Assembly: GCA_025927935.1 (NCBI GenBank)
Contig: JAICKM010000098.1
Span: 1 to 13,833 of the forward strand
DNA from: Chloroflexia bacterium
GTDB lineage: Bacteria > Chloroflexota > Chloroflexia > QHBQ01 > JADMIH01
Direction: 5' to 3'
Length of the DNA: 13,833 nucleotides
The translations under genes and the position numbers were made by a program. How positions within the stretch are numbered: the stretch's first letter is position 1; every line of letters starts with the position of its first letter. Shown here piece after piece: positions 1-6,204 of the stretch. Under the pieces are notes generated by a model. That model did no database searches. It was not told where the DNA came from and saw only the letters and a program-made list of their open reading frames with translations.

Positions 1-1509
1 GCCGCCGGGCCGAGCACCTTCCACTCGCTGCTCACCCGCTTGCAGCCCTGCCAGGACGTGGTCGACGTGATCACCCAGGCCATCGCCGAAGACCCGCCCG
101 CCGTGCTGGGCACCGGCGACGCCATCCGGCCCGGCTTCCGCCCCGAACTCGACCAGTTGCGCGAGGCCAGCCGCAACGCCCAGGGCTGGGTCGCCAACCT
201 GGAGGAAGAGGAGCGTAACCGCACCGGCATCCCCTCGCTCAAGGTCGGCTACAACAAGATCTTCGGCTATTACCTGGAGGTCAGCAACGCGCACAAGGAC
301 CGCGTCCCGGCCAACTATATCCGCCGCCAGACGCTGGTCGGCGCCGAGCGCTATATCACGCCCGAACTGAAAGAGGCCGAGTCGCTCATCCTCAACGCCA
401 AGGAGCGGCTGGTGGAGTTGGAGCGGACGTTGTTCCAGGAAGTGCTGGCGACGGTCGCCGCGTGCGCCGAGCGATTGTTGGGCGCGGCCCAGGCGCTGGC
501 CCATATCGACGTGTTCGCCGGGCTGGCCGAAGTGGCGCGCACGCGCAACTATGTCCGCCCCGAACTGCTCACTGAAGGGCCGATCACGATCACGCAGGGC
601 CGTCACCCCGTGGTCGAGCGCAGCCTGCGCGATGAGATCTTCGTGCCCAACGACGTGCATCTCGACAATGGCGCCAGCCAGATCATCATTCTGACCGGGC
701 CAAACATGGCCGGCAAGAGCGTCTACCTCAAGAGCATCGCCCAGATCATCCTCCTGGCCCAGATCGGTGCCTTCGTGCCCGCCGGCAGCGCGCGCCTGGG
801 CCTGGTGGACCGCATCTTCACCCGCGTCGGCGCGCAGGACGACATCGCCACCGGCCAGTCCACCTTTATGGTCGAGATGGTTGAGACGGCCAACATCCTG
901 AACCACGCCACGCCGCGCTCACTGGTCATCCTGGACGAGATCGGGCGCGGCACCTCGACCTATGACGGCCTGGCGATTGCCCGCGCCGTGGTCGAATACA
1001 TCCACAACAACCCGCGCCTTGTCTCCAAGACGCTCTTCGCCACCCACTACCACGAACTGACCGACCTGGAGCGTGTGCTGCCGCGCGTGCGCAACTACAA
1101 CGTGGCCGTGGCCGAGGAAGGCGAGGAACTGGTCTTCCTGCGCAAGATCGTACCGGGCGGGGCCGACCGCTCCTACGGCATCCATGTCGCCCGGCTGGCC
1201 GGGGTGCCTAAGAGCATCCTCAAGCGCGCCGAGGACATTCTGCGCGAGTTGGAGCAGGGCGGGTCGAAGGAGCGCCGCCGCGCGGTCATGGGCGACGGCA
1301 TGGGCCTGCCCGCGGTACCGGCGGGCGGCCAGCTTTCGTTCCTGGCCGCGAACGCCCCGGCGCAAAGCGCCGCCCCGGAGCCGGCGCCCGCCCCACCCGA
1401 TCCGCTGGTCGAAGAATTGCGCGATCTCAAGGTGGACGACATGACGCCGATTGAAGCCCTGGGTAAGCTGTATGAGCTGACCCGGAAGGCTCGCGACAGC
1501 GCCCAATAG
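1..1509 (+). CDS. mutS: DNA mismatch repair protein MutS, C-terminal part (5' end outside window)
   Basis: MutS binds mismatched or looped DNA and uses ATP to start mismatch repair with MutL. The reading frame is open from base 1, so about 502 C-terminal residues are present and the N-terminal mismatch-binding and connector domains lie off the left edge. In order, the fragment shows the end of the core/lever region, the clamp (with the highly typical GYNKIFGYYLEV stretch and NYIRRQTLVGAERYITPELKE-like segment), the rest of the lever, and the ATPase domain. The Walker A motif GPNMAGKS is at 697-720, followed by Walker B (ILDEIGRGTSTYDG) and the ATHYHEL switch. SYGIHVARLAG and KRAEDIL mark the helix-turn-helix dimer region, and a short helical tail ends the protein. 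The GYNKIFGYY motif points to MutS1 rather than MutS2. A TTG at 40 is an internal Leu codon, not a start. Confidence 0.97.
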   Translation, partial: AAGPSTFHSLLTRLQPCQDVVDVITQAIAEDPPAVLGTGDAIRPGFRPELDQLREASRNAQGWVANLEEEERNRTGIPSLKVGYNKIFGYYLEVSNAHKDRVPANYIRRQTLVGAERYITPELKEAESLILNAKERLVELERTLFQEVLATVAACAERLLGAAQALAHIDVFAGLAEVARTRNYVRPELLTEGPITITQGRHPVVERSLRDEIFVPNDVHLDNGASQIIILTGPNMAGKSVYLKSIAQIILLAQIGAFVPAGSARLGLVDRIFTRVGAQDDIATGQSTFMVEMVETANILNHATPRSLVILDEIGRGTSTYDGLAIARAVVEYIHNNPRLVSKTLFATHYHELTDLERVLPRVRNYNVAVAEEGEELVFLRKIVPGGADRSYGIHVARLAGVPKSILKRAEDILRELEQGGSKERRRAVMGDGMGLPAVPAGGQLSFLAANAPAQSAAPEPAPAPPDPLVEELRDLKVDDMTPIEALGKLYELTRKARDSAQ

Positions 1510-1547
1510 CGTCTGCGCCGCGCGGAAGTACGGGGCTTTTGCGGCTT

Positions 1548-2369
1548 CTACCGGGGACGGCGGGGCGGGCGCCGGTACCAGGGCTGCTTGCGCGAGCGGG
1601 GTGGTTGTGGTGGGCCTTCGGTGCGCGCCGCCGGCCGGCGTGGCGCGGGGGTGCGGTGCTCAGTGAACGGCAGGCGGGACTGCGGGCCTGGCGGATGCGC
1701 GGTTTGCGCGGGTTCCGGCGCCGCGAATGGGACGGTCGCCACCTTTCCGTTGACCGCCAGTTCCAGCCCGATCTTGTCGATCAGCCGGAAGAGACTCAAC
1801 GTCTCGTCCTTGAACTCGATGCCCTGCAACACCGCGCGGTATTGCTGCAAGCGTTCCTGCACATAGAGCGCCACGTGGCTCAGCGGGATCTCGGTCAGGC
1901 CCTCGTCATGCAAGTCGCCGCGCCCGCCGAACACCACCAGGCGCACGCGCGTCGGGCTGCCGCCCCGCACCTGGAGATGGGCCTCGCCCTTGCGGGCCAC
2001 CTCGGCGGCGAGATTCATCACGTCGCCTTCCGGGCAACAGCCGATACGGTGCAACGCAAAGTGGAGTGTGGCCTGGCGGCGCAACGCCGGGTTGGCGTGG
2101 CTGCGGCCCTCCTTCACTTCGCCCACGATAAAGTCGATGCTGTCGGTTTCCAGGTCCAGCGTGGGGTCGGCGCCCCGGTAAAACTCCTCCCAGGTGCTGG
2201 ACCGGCTGGGGTGCCTCTCCGGCTCATGCGGGAAGCGCACCGCCAGGATGTCCAGGTCCGTTTCGGTGTAGAAGGCGCCGCCGGCTTCCAACTGGACGGG
2301 CACTTCGGTGAGGACCAGGTAGCCGTTGAGGTGGAGATAGGCTTGCACCAGGCCGACCGCGGTATCCAT
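1548..2369 (-). CDS. Hypothetical protein with PD-(D/E)XK nuclease-like core and basic Pro-rich tail
   Basis: This is a 273-residue protein of no recognised family. The ATG at 2369 has a good upstream site (AAGGGAGAA, about 6 bases before the start on the minus strand). The first 90 residues resemble a PD-(D/E)XK phosphodiesterase fold: an early helix and strand with Glu22, a strand carrying Asp38-Leu-Asp40 (TDLDILAVRF), and about 40 residues later a strand ending in Glu84-Val-Lys86 (FIVGEVKEG), the classical E-x-K signature. The middle (about 90-215) is a mixed alpha/beta region. Residues 221-273 are low-complexity, rich in Pro and Arg, and strongly basic, so possibly nucleic-acid binding. 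It is convergent with mutS (38 bases apart) and divergent from the oxidoreductase at 2443. Nuclease activity is inferred from motif spacing only; an inactive or structural role is possible. Confidence 0.8.
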   Translation of the reverse strand: MDTAVGLVQAYLHLNGYLVLTEVPVQLEAGGAFYTETDLDILAVRFPHEPERHPSRSSTWEEFYRGADPTLDLETDSIDFIVGEVKEGRSHANPALRRQATLHFALHRIGCCPEGDVMNLAAEVARKGEAHLQVRGGSPTRVRLVVFGGRGDLHDEGLTEIPLSHVALYVQERLQQYRAVLQGIEFKDETLSLFRLIDKIGLELAVNGKVATVPFAAPEPAQTAHPPGPQSRLPFTEHRTPAPRRPAARTEGPPQPPRSRKQPWYRRPPRRPR

Positions 2370-2400
2370 GACTGTTCTCCCTTCGTCGCTGCGTATATCT

Positions 2401-2442
2401 ATCTAACGGACGCGCACGTCCGCTGTGCCGGAGGTTCGACGT
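2401..2442. promoter_or_regulatory. Divergent intergenic region with 6-bp inverted repeat (possible operator or 5' UTR hairpin)
   Basis: The 73-base gap between two divergent genes holds a short AT-rich core (TATATCTATCTAA, from 2393) and a perfect inverted repeat CGGACG-CGCA-CGTCCG (2407-2412 and 2417-2422). The AT core could supply -10 elements for either strand (TATATC on plus, TAGATA on minus), but neither has a convincing -35. The inverted repeat lies just upstream of the GGAGG ribosome site (2430-2434) that sets the ATG at 2443. An operator or a small leader hairpin are equally possible. Confidence 0.3.
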
Positions 2443-3435
2443 ATGACCCGCATCCTGACCCGTGCCGATCTCGAATCGTTGCTCGATCCGCCCGCCGTCA
2501 TCGCCGCGTTGCGCGCCGCGTTTGCCGCGTTGGGCGCCGGGCGCGCCCAGGTGCCGCAGCGCATGGGGCTGGAACTGCCCACGGGCAGCACCTTCTTCTA
2601 CATGCCGGGCTTCCTTGACGCCGCGCCCGCGCCGGTATTGGGCACGAAAGTGGTCGCCATCCAGCCCGACAACCCGGCCCACGGGCTGCCGCGCATCCAG
2701 GCGGTCTGCCTGCTCCATGACCCCGTGACCGGCGACCTGCGGGCCGTGCTCGATGCCACCTTTCTGACCGAGATCCGCACCGCCTGCACCTCGGCCCTAG
2801 TCACGGACTACCTCGCCTTGCCCGACGCCGCCACACTGCTGGTCTTCGGCACCGGCCCGCAGGCGCGCGCCCATCTCGCCGCTATCGCCGCTGTGCGCCC
2901 GCTGCGCGCCGCCTGGGTGGTGGGCCACACGCCGGAGAAAGCCGCCGCCTTTGTCGCCGCCCACGGCACCCGGTTCGCCTTCCCGTTGACCGCTATCGCC
3001 GGGCCGGACGCCATCCGCGCCGCGCTGGCCGGGGCCGCCATCGTCGTCACCTGCACCAATGCCGCCGCGCCCCTGTTCGACGGCGCCTGGCTACGACCGG
3101 GCACGCATATCAACGCCGTCGGCAGCTACCGGCCCGCGACCCGCGAGGTGGACACGGCCACCATCGCCCGCGCCCGCGTGCTGGTCGATACCCGCGCGGG
3201 TGCGCTGTCCGAGGCGGGCGATCTGCTCATCCCGCTGGCCGAAGGCGCGATCACCCCCGATCACATCCGCGCCGAACTGGCCGACCTGGTGCTGGATCGC
3301 GCCGTCCTCCGCAAGTCGCCTGGCGACATCACCCTCTTTAAGTCGGTGGGCTTTGCCCTGGAAGACGCGGCGACGGCGGCCCTGGCCTGCGCCCGCGCCG
3401 AGGAGTGCGGGGTGGGCGTGGAGGTGGCGTTTTAG
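2443..3435 (+). CDS. Ornithine cyclodeaminase / mu-crystallin family NAD(P)-dependent oxidoreductase
   Basis: A 330-residue protein, the usual length for the OCD/mu-crystallin family, whose members are ornithine cyclodeaminases, alanine dehydrogenases and ketimine or pyrroline-carboxylate reductases. The start is the ATG at 2443, preceded by GGAGG; the in-frame GTG at 2425 has no such site. The N-terminal substrate domain has Arg40, Lys69 (GTKVVAIQPDN) and Arg112 (EIRTACTSAL), which match conserved substrate-binding positions of the family. The Rossmann domain starts at about 130 with the GTGPQA loop (136-141). The family segments NAVGSYRP, SEAGDLLIPL and LFKSVGFALEDAATA follow. Where true ornithine cyclodeaminases have the catalytic Asp of a GGDxP motif, this protein reads GSYRP (Tyr229). 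A dehydrogenase or imine reductase role is therefore more likely than the deaminating cyclase, though the substrate cannot be fixed from sequence. It stands alone between divergent and downstream promoters. Confidence 0.9.
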   Translation: MTRILTRADLESLLDPPAVIAALRAAFAALGAGRAQVPQRMGLELPTGSTFFYMPGFLDAAPAPVLGTKVVAIQPDNPAHGLPRIQAVCLLHDPVTGDLRAVLDATFLTEIRTACTSALVTDYLALPDAATLLVFGTGPQARAHLAAIAAVRPLRAAWVVGHTPEKAAAFVAAHGTRFAFPLTAIAGPDAIRAALAGAAIVVTCTNAAAPLFDGAWLRPGTHINAVGSYRPATREVDTATIARARVLVDTRAGALSEAGDLLIPLAEGAITPDHIRAELADLVLDRAVLRKSPGDITLFKSVGFALEDAATAALACARAEECGVGVEVAF

Positions 3436-3440
3436 ACGGT

Positions 3441-3470
3441 CGCGCTGAGGCGCTACGCCGCTAGCGCGGC
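3441..3470 (+). terminator. Imperfect GC hairpin after the OCD-family gene
   Basis: Six bases after the stop codon an imperfect nested hairpin can form: outer arms CGCGCT (3441-3446) and AGCGCG (3463-3468), inner arms GGCG (3449-3452) and CGCC (3456-3459). An alternative 5-bp stem GCCGC/GCGGC ends at 3470. There is no T run, so it would be a weak or Rho-assisted terminator. It abuts the -35 of the next gene. Confidence 0.3.
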
Positions 3471-3472
3471 AA

Positions 3473-3501
3473 TTGTACCGGCCCGGATTCGGTGCTATAC
3501 T
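3473..3501 (+). promoter_or_regulatory. Sigma-70-type promoter of the caspase-like gene
   Basis: A -35 element TTGTAC (3473-3478) and a -10 element TATACT (3496-3501) are separated by exactly 17 bases. The -10 differs from consensus at one position; the -35 keeps the key TTG. Predicted transcription would begin near 3508, leaving a leader of about 40 bases before the ATG at 3548. This implies the gene is transcribed on its own rather than read through from upstream. Confidence 0.6.
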
Positions 3502-3547
3502 GGAAGCGCAAACCGCGAACCCCGGTTGTTATATGGGGAGAGCATCG

Positions 3548-5560
3548 ATGGCCGAGCGCGTCGCCGTTGTCATCGGCATCAACTACACGCACTTCCCGGC
3601 GGGCGTACCGGGCGAGGCCGCTACCCGCGCCGGGCTGAACGCGCTGCGCTTCGCGGAAGCCGATGCGCACGACATGGCCGCCACGCTCCAGGCTTCGGGC
3701 TACGATGTGGTGCCGCTCCTGGGCAGCGATGCCACCCGCGTGGCGATCATTGACGCGCTGCGCCGCCAGAGCCGCGCCGCCGGGGACACCGGCTTGCTGC
3801 TCGTCTACTTCGCCGGGCACGGCCAGATCGACCCCGACGACCCCGATACCGCCTACCTGCTGCCGGTCGACGCCGACCCCCAGAACCCCGCCGACCGGGC
3901 TATCCCGCTGGACGAACTGGCTCAGCGCCTGCTGGGGCGGGTCCGCACGGCGCTGACGCTGATCGATTGCTGCCACAGCGGCTATGCCGTCGGCTTGCGC
4001 GGCAGCGCCGAACCGGCCGGCACGGGGCGCGAGTTCAACCGGCTGGCGCAGAACACTTTCCGCAATGTGCGCGGGCGCATCGCCCTCACCGCGTGCGCCG
4101 GCAACCAACTGGCGCGCGAGATCCCCCGGCTGCAACACGGCGCCTTCACCTACTACGCGCTCGATTGGTGGCAGCGCAGCGCCGAAACCGACGACCTCAG
4201 CCTGACCAGCTACGTGGTCGCCGGGCTGGAAAAGGAAGGCTTGCCCGCCCCAGTGCGCGGCGGCGTGCAGGAAGGCCGGATTGTACTGCGCCCGCCTATT
4301 GCGAAGGAACCGGCCCGGCCCGCTGTGGATCTGGCCTGGCGTCAGGAGATCTACCAGCTGCTGCGCCCGCTGGACGACCGCCAATTGCGCCATTTGAGCT
4401 ACTTGCTCGGCTTTGACTACGACGCCCTATCCGGCGAAGATCGCCAGGCCCGGACGCTGCGCCTGATCCTGGAGATCGAAGCCGCCGGGCGCACCGCCGA
4501 CCTCACCGGCGCTGCACGCGAAGCTGCCGCCCGGCAAACCCGCGATGCGACGCTCTACCGGCGGTTGCTGGGCGACCTGGATCCCGCCCGCCTGCCCGCC
4601 TTGGCTACCGCGGTTGGGATCAACTACAACACCTTGCCCGGCCCCGGCCCCGAAGACAAACTGCGGCGCTTGATCGATGAGGTCGAGTGGGCCGGGCGCT
4701 TCGCCGATCTGGAAGCGGCGGCGCAAACCGCGTTCGCTCAGCAGACCCGCGACCGGGCGGCGCAAGTCGAAGCCGCGCTCCAGGCGCAGGCGGCCGCCGC
4801 CCGCCAGACGGTCGAACTGGTTGCCAGGGAAGCCACTCCTACACCACCTCCCGTCGCCGCCGCGCCCTCCGCCCGCGATAAGGCCCCACCCGCGCCCGCC
4901 GCGCCGGTCGTCAAGCCCGCGGCATCCGGAATGAGCGTATGGAACCCGCAACCCCGCGCGGATGTTATGACCCGCGCGGCGCCGCTGGTCGCCCCGGCGC
5001 CCGTTGCCCAGCCTGGCCTTGCCTTCATGATCCGGCGGGCGCTTGGCATGAATCTGCTGGTTGCGGGATCGTATACGCTCGTATACATCGGAGTCGCTCT
5101 CCAGTGGCAAGTCGCCGCGTATAGCAGCCTTCTCCAGCAAGTCGCGCAATCGCTATTAGATCCTGTCTCGTTTCCCAGAGAGTCCGCCATCGTGGCCGCG
5201 CGTGCGGTGTCCTTCGCCGGTGACTTTGCTTACTGGCTCAATAGTTCGCAAGTTTATTTCTGGCAGGCTGTCTACCAGTCGTTTCCCTCGGTACAAGGTG
5301 CGCTCGTGGTTCTCGGCGCGATTTTGCTTTTTGTGGGCCGGCAGCGGCGAAATAGCGGGATGCGGGCTTACGGAGCGGGTCTGGTCATTCCATCGCCTGT
5401 TCTTCTGCTGGGGTTCGTCGCAGGATTGGGCTCCCAGCCTGTGCACTCTTCACAGAGCGATCCGGGGTTGTTGCTGAGCGTGATTGCCCTGATCATAGGA
5501 GTAATCCTGATTAACAGGTCGCGGGCTTCTAAGAGGATGGTTAAGTCATCCTCGGATTGA
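3548..5560 (+). CDS. Membrane-anchored caspase-like (metacaspase, C14) protein with two effector-associated repeats
   Basis: A 670-residue modular protein. The ATG at 3548 follows a GGGGAGAG ribosome site; the upstream in-frame ATG at 3533 overlaps that site and is rejected. Residues 4-250 form a caspase fold: AVVIGINYTHF, then the catalytic His91 in YFAGHG, the nucleophile Cys142 in LIDCCHSG, and TACAGNQLA after it, so the dyad is intact. Two related repeats follow (about 268-333 and 336-402). Each has a Tyr-x-x-Leu start, a Gly-(hydrophobic)-(Asp/Asn)-Tyr-x-x-Leu-x-Gly core, an AGR-x-ADL end and a trailing QTRD. This is the pattern of effector-associated/death-fold-like adaptor domains of bacterial conflict systems. 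A Pro/Ala linker (about 430-490) leads to four hydrophobic segments (about 499-518, 583-598, 607-627, 639-656) and a basic tail. Known relatives cleave proteins in cell-death or immune pathways; that role here is inferred. GC at third codon positions falls in the membrane-encoding part. Confidence 0.92.
   Translation: MAERVAVVIGINYTHFPAGVPGEAATRAGLNALRFAEADAHDMAATLQASGYDVVPLLGSDATRVAIIDALRRQSRAAGDTGLLLVYFAGHGQIDPDDPDTAYLLPVDADPQNPADRAIPLDELAQRLLGRVRTALTLIDCCHSGYAVGLRGSAEPAGTGREFNRLAQNTFRNVRGRIALTACAGNQLAREIPRLQHGAFTYYALDWWQRSAETDDLSLTSYVVAGLEKEGLPAPVRGGVQEGRIVLRPPIAKEPARPAVDLAWRQEIYQLLRPLDDRQLRHLSYLLGFDYDALSGEDRQARTLRLILEIEAAGRTADLTGAAREAAARQTRDATLYRRLLGDLDPARLPALATAVGINYNTLPGPGPEDKLRRLIDEVEWAGRFADLEAAAQTAFAQQTRDRAAQVEAALQAQAAAARQTVELVAREATPTPPPVAAAPSARDKAPPAPAAPVVKPAASGMSVWNPQPRADVMTRAAPLVAPAPVAQPGLAFMIRRALGMNLLVAGSYTLVYIGVALQWQVAAYSSLLQQVAQSLLDPVSFPRESAIVAARAVSFAGDFAYWLNSSQVYFWQAVYQSFPSVQGALVVLGAILLFVGRQRRNSGMRAYGAGLVIPSPVLLLGFVAGLGSQPVHSSQSDPGLLLSVIALIIGVILINRSRASKRMVKSSSD
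4349..4753 (+). repeat. Tandem protein-level repeat (two effector-associated-type domains) inside the caspase gene
   Basis: Two units of about 68 residues (codons 268-333 and 336-402) align end to end. Shared positions include an aromatic start (IYQLL / LYRRL), LD followed four residues later by L, GFDYDAL versus GINYNTL, a Glu-x-(Ala/Trp)-AGR(T/F)ADL helix and the QTRD tail. The DNA copies have diverged, so this is an old duplication rather than a recent slippage product. Such adaptor domains usually act by homotypic contact with the same domain in a partner protein. Confidence 0.7.
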
Positions 5561-5576
5561 GGCTTGCTGAAAGAGG

Positions 5577-5615
5577 ACACGCGGCGAAGCTCCAGGAGCG
5601 AGCTTCGCCGCGTGT
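5577..5615. terminator. Perfect 15-bp inverted repeat between convergent genes (bidirectional terminator candidate)
   Basis: Arms ACACGCGGCGAAGCT (5577-5591) and its exact complement (5601-5615) flank a 9-base loop. It lies 16 bases after the caspase-like stop and 18 bases after the stop of the convergent minus-strand gene. On the minus strand the stem is followed by CCTCTTTCA, a weak U-rich tail; the plus side has none. The position fits a shared transcription stop. Confidence 0.6.
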
Positions 5616-5633
5616 GTGCCTGGCAAGTTGCAG

Positions 5634-6002
5634 CTACGCCGCGCGGTGGTCGGGGCGCGAGATGCGGCTGCTGCACAGCACCAGGTTGGGCATGTGCAGG
5701 CCGGTGGAGATGGCGAGGGGGTTGCCCGCCCCGCGCTGGCTGGCGCTGAAGACCATGGCGATGATCATTTGCATCTCGGCAAAAGTCGGGAAGCGGTCGG
5801 CCCGGCTGACACCCAGCCAGAGGCGCGTCTCGCCCGCGTCGCCTTCGCCCGCGTGCTGGCCCTGCTCCAGTGCAATCGTCACCTGCAACCCATTACTGAG
5901 GACAACCATCTGTCCGCCGGGGACCCCGCGCCCCGGCTGCCGGCCCTGGACATGGCTCAGCAGTTGTTCGATCTGGCGGCGGTCGTGGGGTTCGATGGTC
6001 AT
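5634..6002 (-). CDS. Hypothetical 122-residue protein
   Basis: Not recognised. The start ATG at 6002 is set by a strong GGAGGAG site seven bases upstream; a TTG further upstream at 6038 has no such site. The protein is soluble, with no signal peptide or membrane helix. It begins with an amphipathic, charged helix (IEPHDRRQIEQLLSHV), followed by a likely beta region (QMVVLSNGLQVTIALEQG). The segment LGVSRADRFPTFAEMQ resembles small phage- and bacterium-associated proteins with an SR-x-DR-x-P-(T/S)-x-x-E motif, but this is recall, not a match I could test. Residues after that (about 98-115) are hydrophobic and may be one strand-helix unit. It is transcribed from its own near-consensus promoter and is convergent with the caspase-like gene, sharing the hairpin at 5577-5615 as a likely terminator. 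A functional link to the caspase protein is not shown. Confidence 0.75.
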   Translation of the reverse strand: MTIEPHDRRQIEQLLSHVQGRQPGRGVPGGQMVVLSNGLQVTIALEQGQHAGEGDAGETRLWLGVSRADRFPTFAEMQMIIAMVFSASQRGAGNPLAISTGLHMPNLVLCSSRISRPDHRAA

Positions 6003-6050
6003 AGGGCGGCTCCTCCAGGTAGCACAGGCGGCCAGCAAGTAATTAGAACA

Positions 6051-6079
6051 AGTGTACTACTACACCCTGGATTTGTCAA
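6051..6079 (-). promoter_or_regulatory. Near-consensus sigma-70 promoter for the 122-residue protein gene
   Basis: On the minus strand a perfect -35 TTGACA (plus positions 6074-6079) is followed after exactly 17 bases by TACACT (6051-6056), which matches the -10 consensus at four of six positions. The start codon is at 6002. This is the best vegetative promoter in the window, sitting in a locally AT-rich patch in otherwise GC-rich DNA. Confidence 0.7.
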
Positions 6080-6159
6080 GATGGATTTGTGCCGTTGTGC
6101 GCCGCAAATTGGACGCCGGCATCCTGCCAGGGGCGTTAATCCGGCCCCCGATCTGCGCC

Positions 6160-6204
6160 GGCGGCGCCTTCATCACCCGCCCGCGCAGCATCCCCGGCGC
6201 CGCC
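6160..6204 (-). terminator. Inverted repeat directly after the nucleotidyltransferase stop
   Basis: Arms GGCGGCGCC (6160-6168) and GGCGCCGCC (6196-6204) are exact complements separated by 27 bases, beginning at the base next to the stop codon of the minus-strand nucleotidyltransferase. The loop is long and no T run follows, so this is a weak terminator or a chance GC-rich repeat; it would insulate the next gene, which has its own promoter. Confidence 0.3.

Noticed and set aside
1539..2618. Long plus-strand open frame (359 codons)
   Set aside because: It is antisense to the 273-residue gene, rich in His, Arg and Ala as expected for a GC-rich shadow frame, has no ribosome site and runs across the divergent promoter region.
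3548..5560. The caspase-like gene as part of an operon with the 122-residue and nucleotidyltransferase genes
   Set aside because: Those genes are on the opposite strand with their own promoter and a hairpin between; only a neighbourhood link could be argued.
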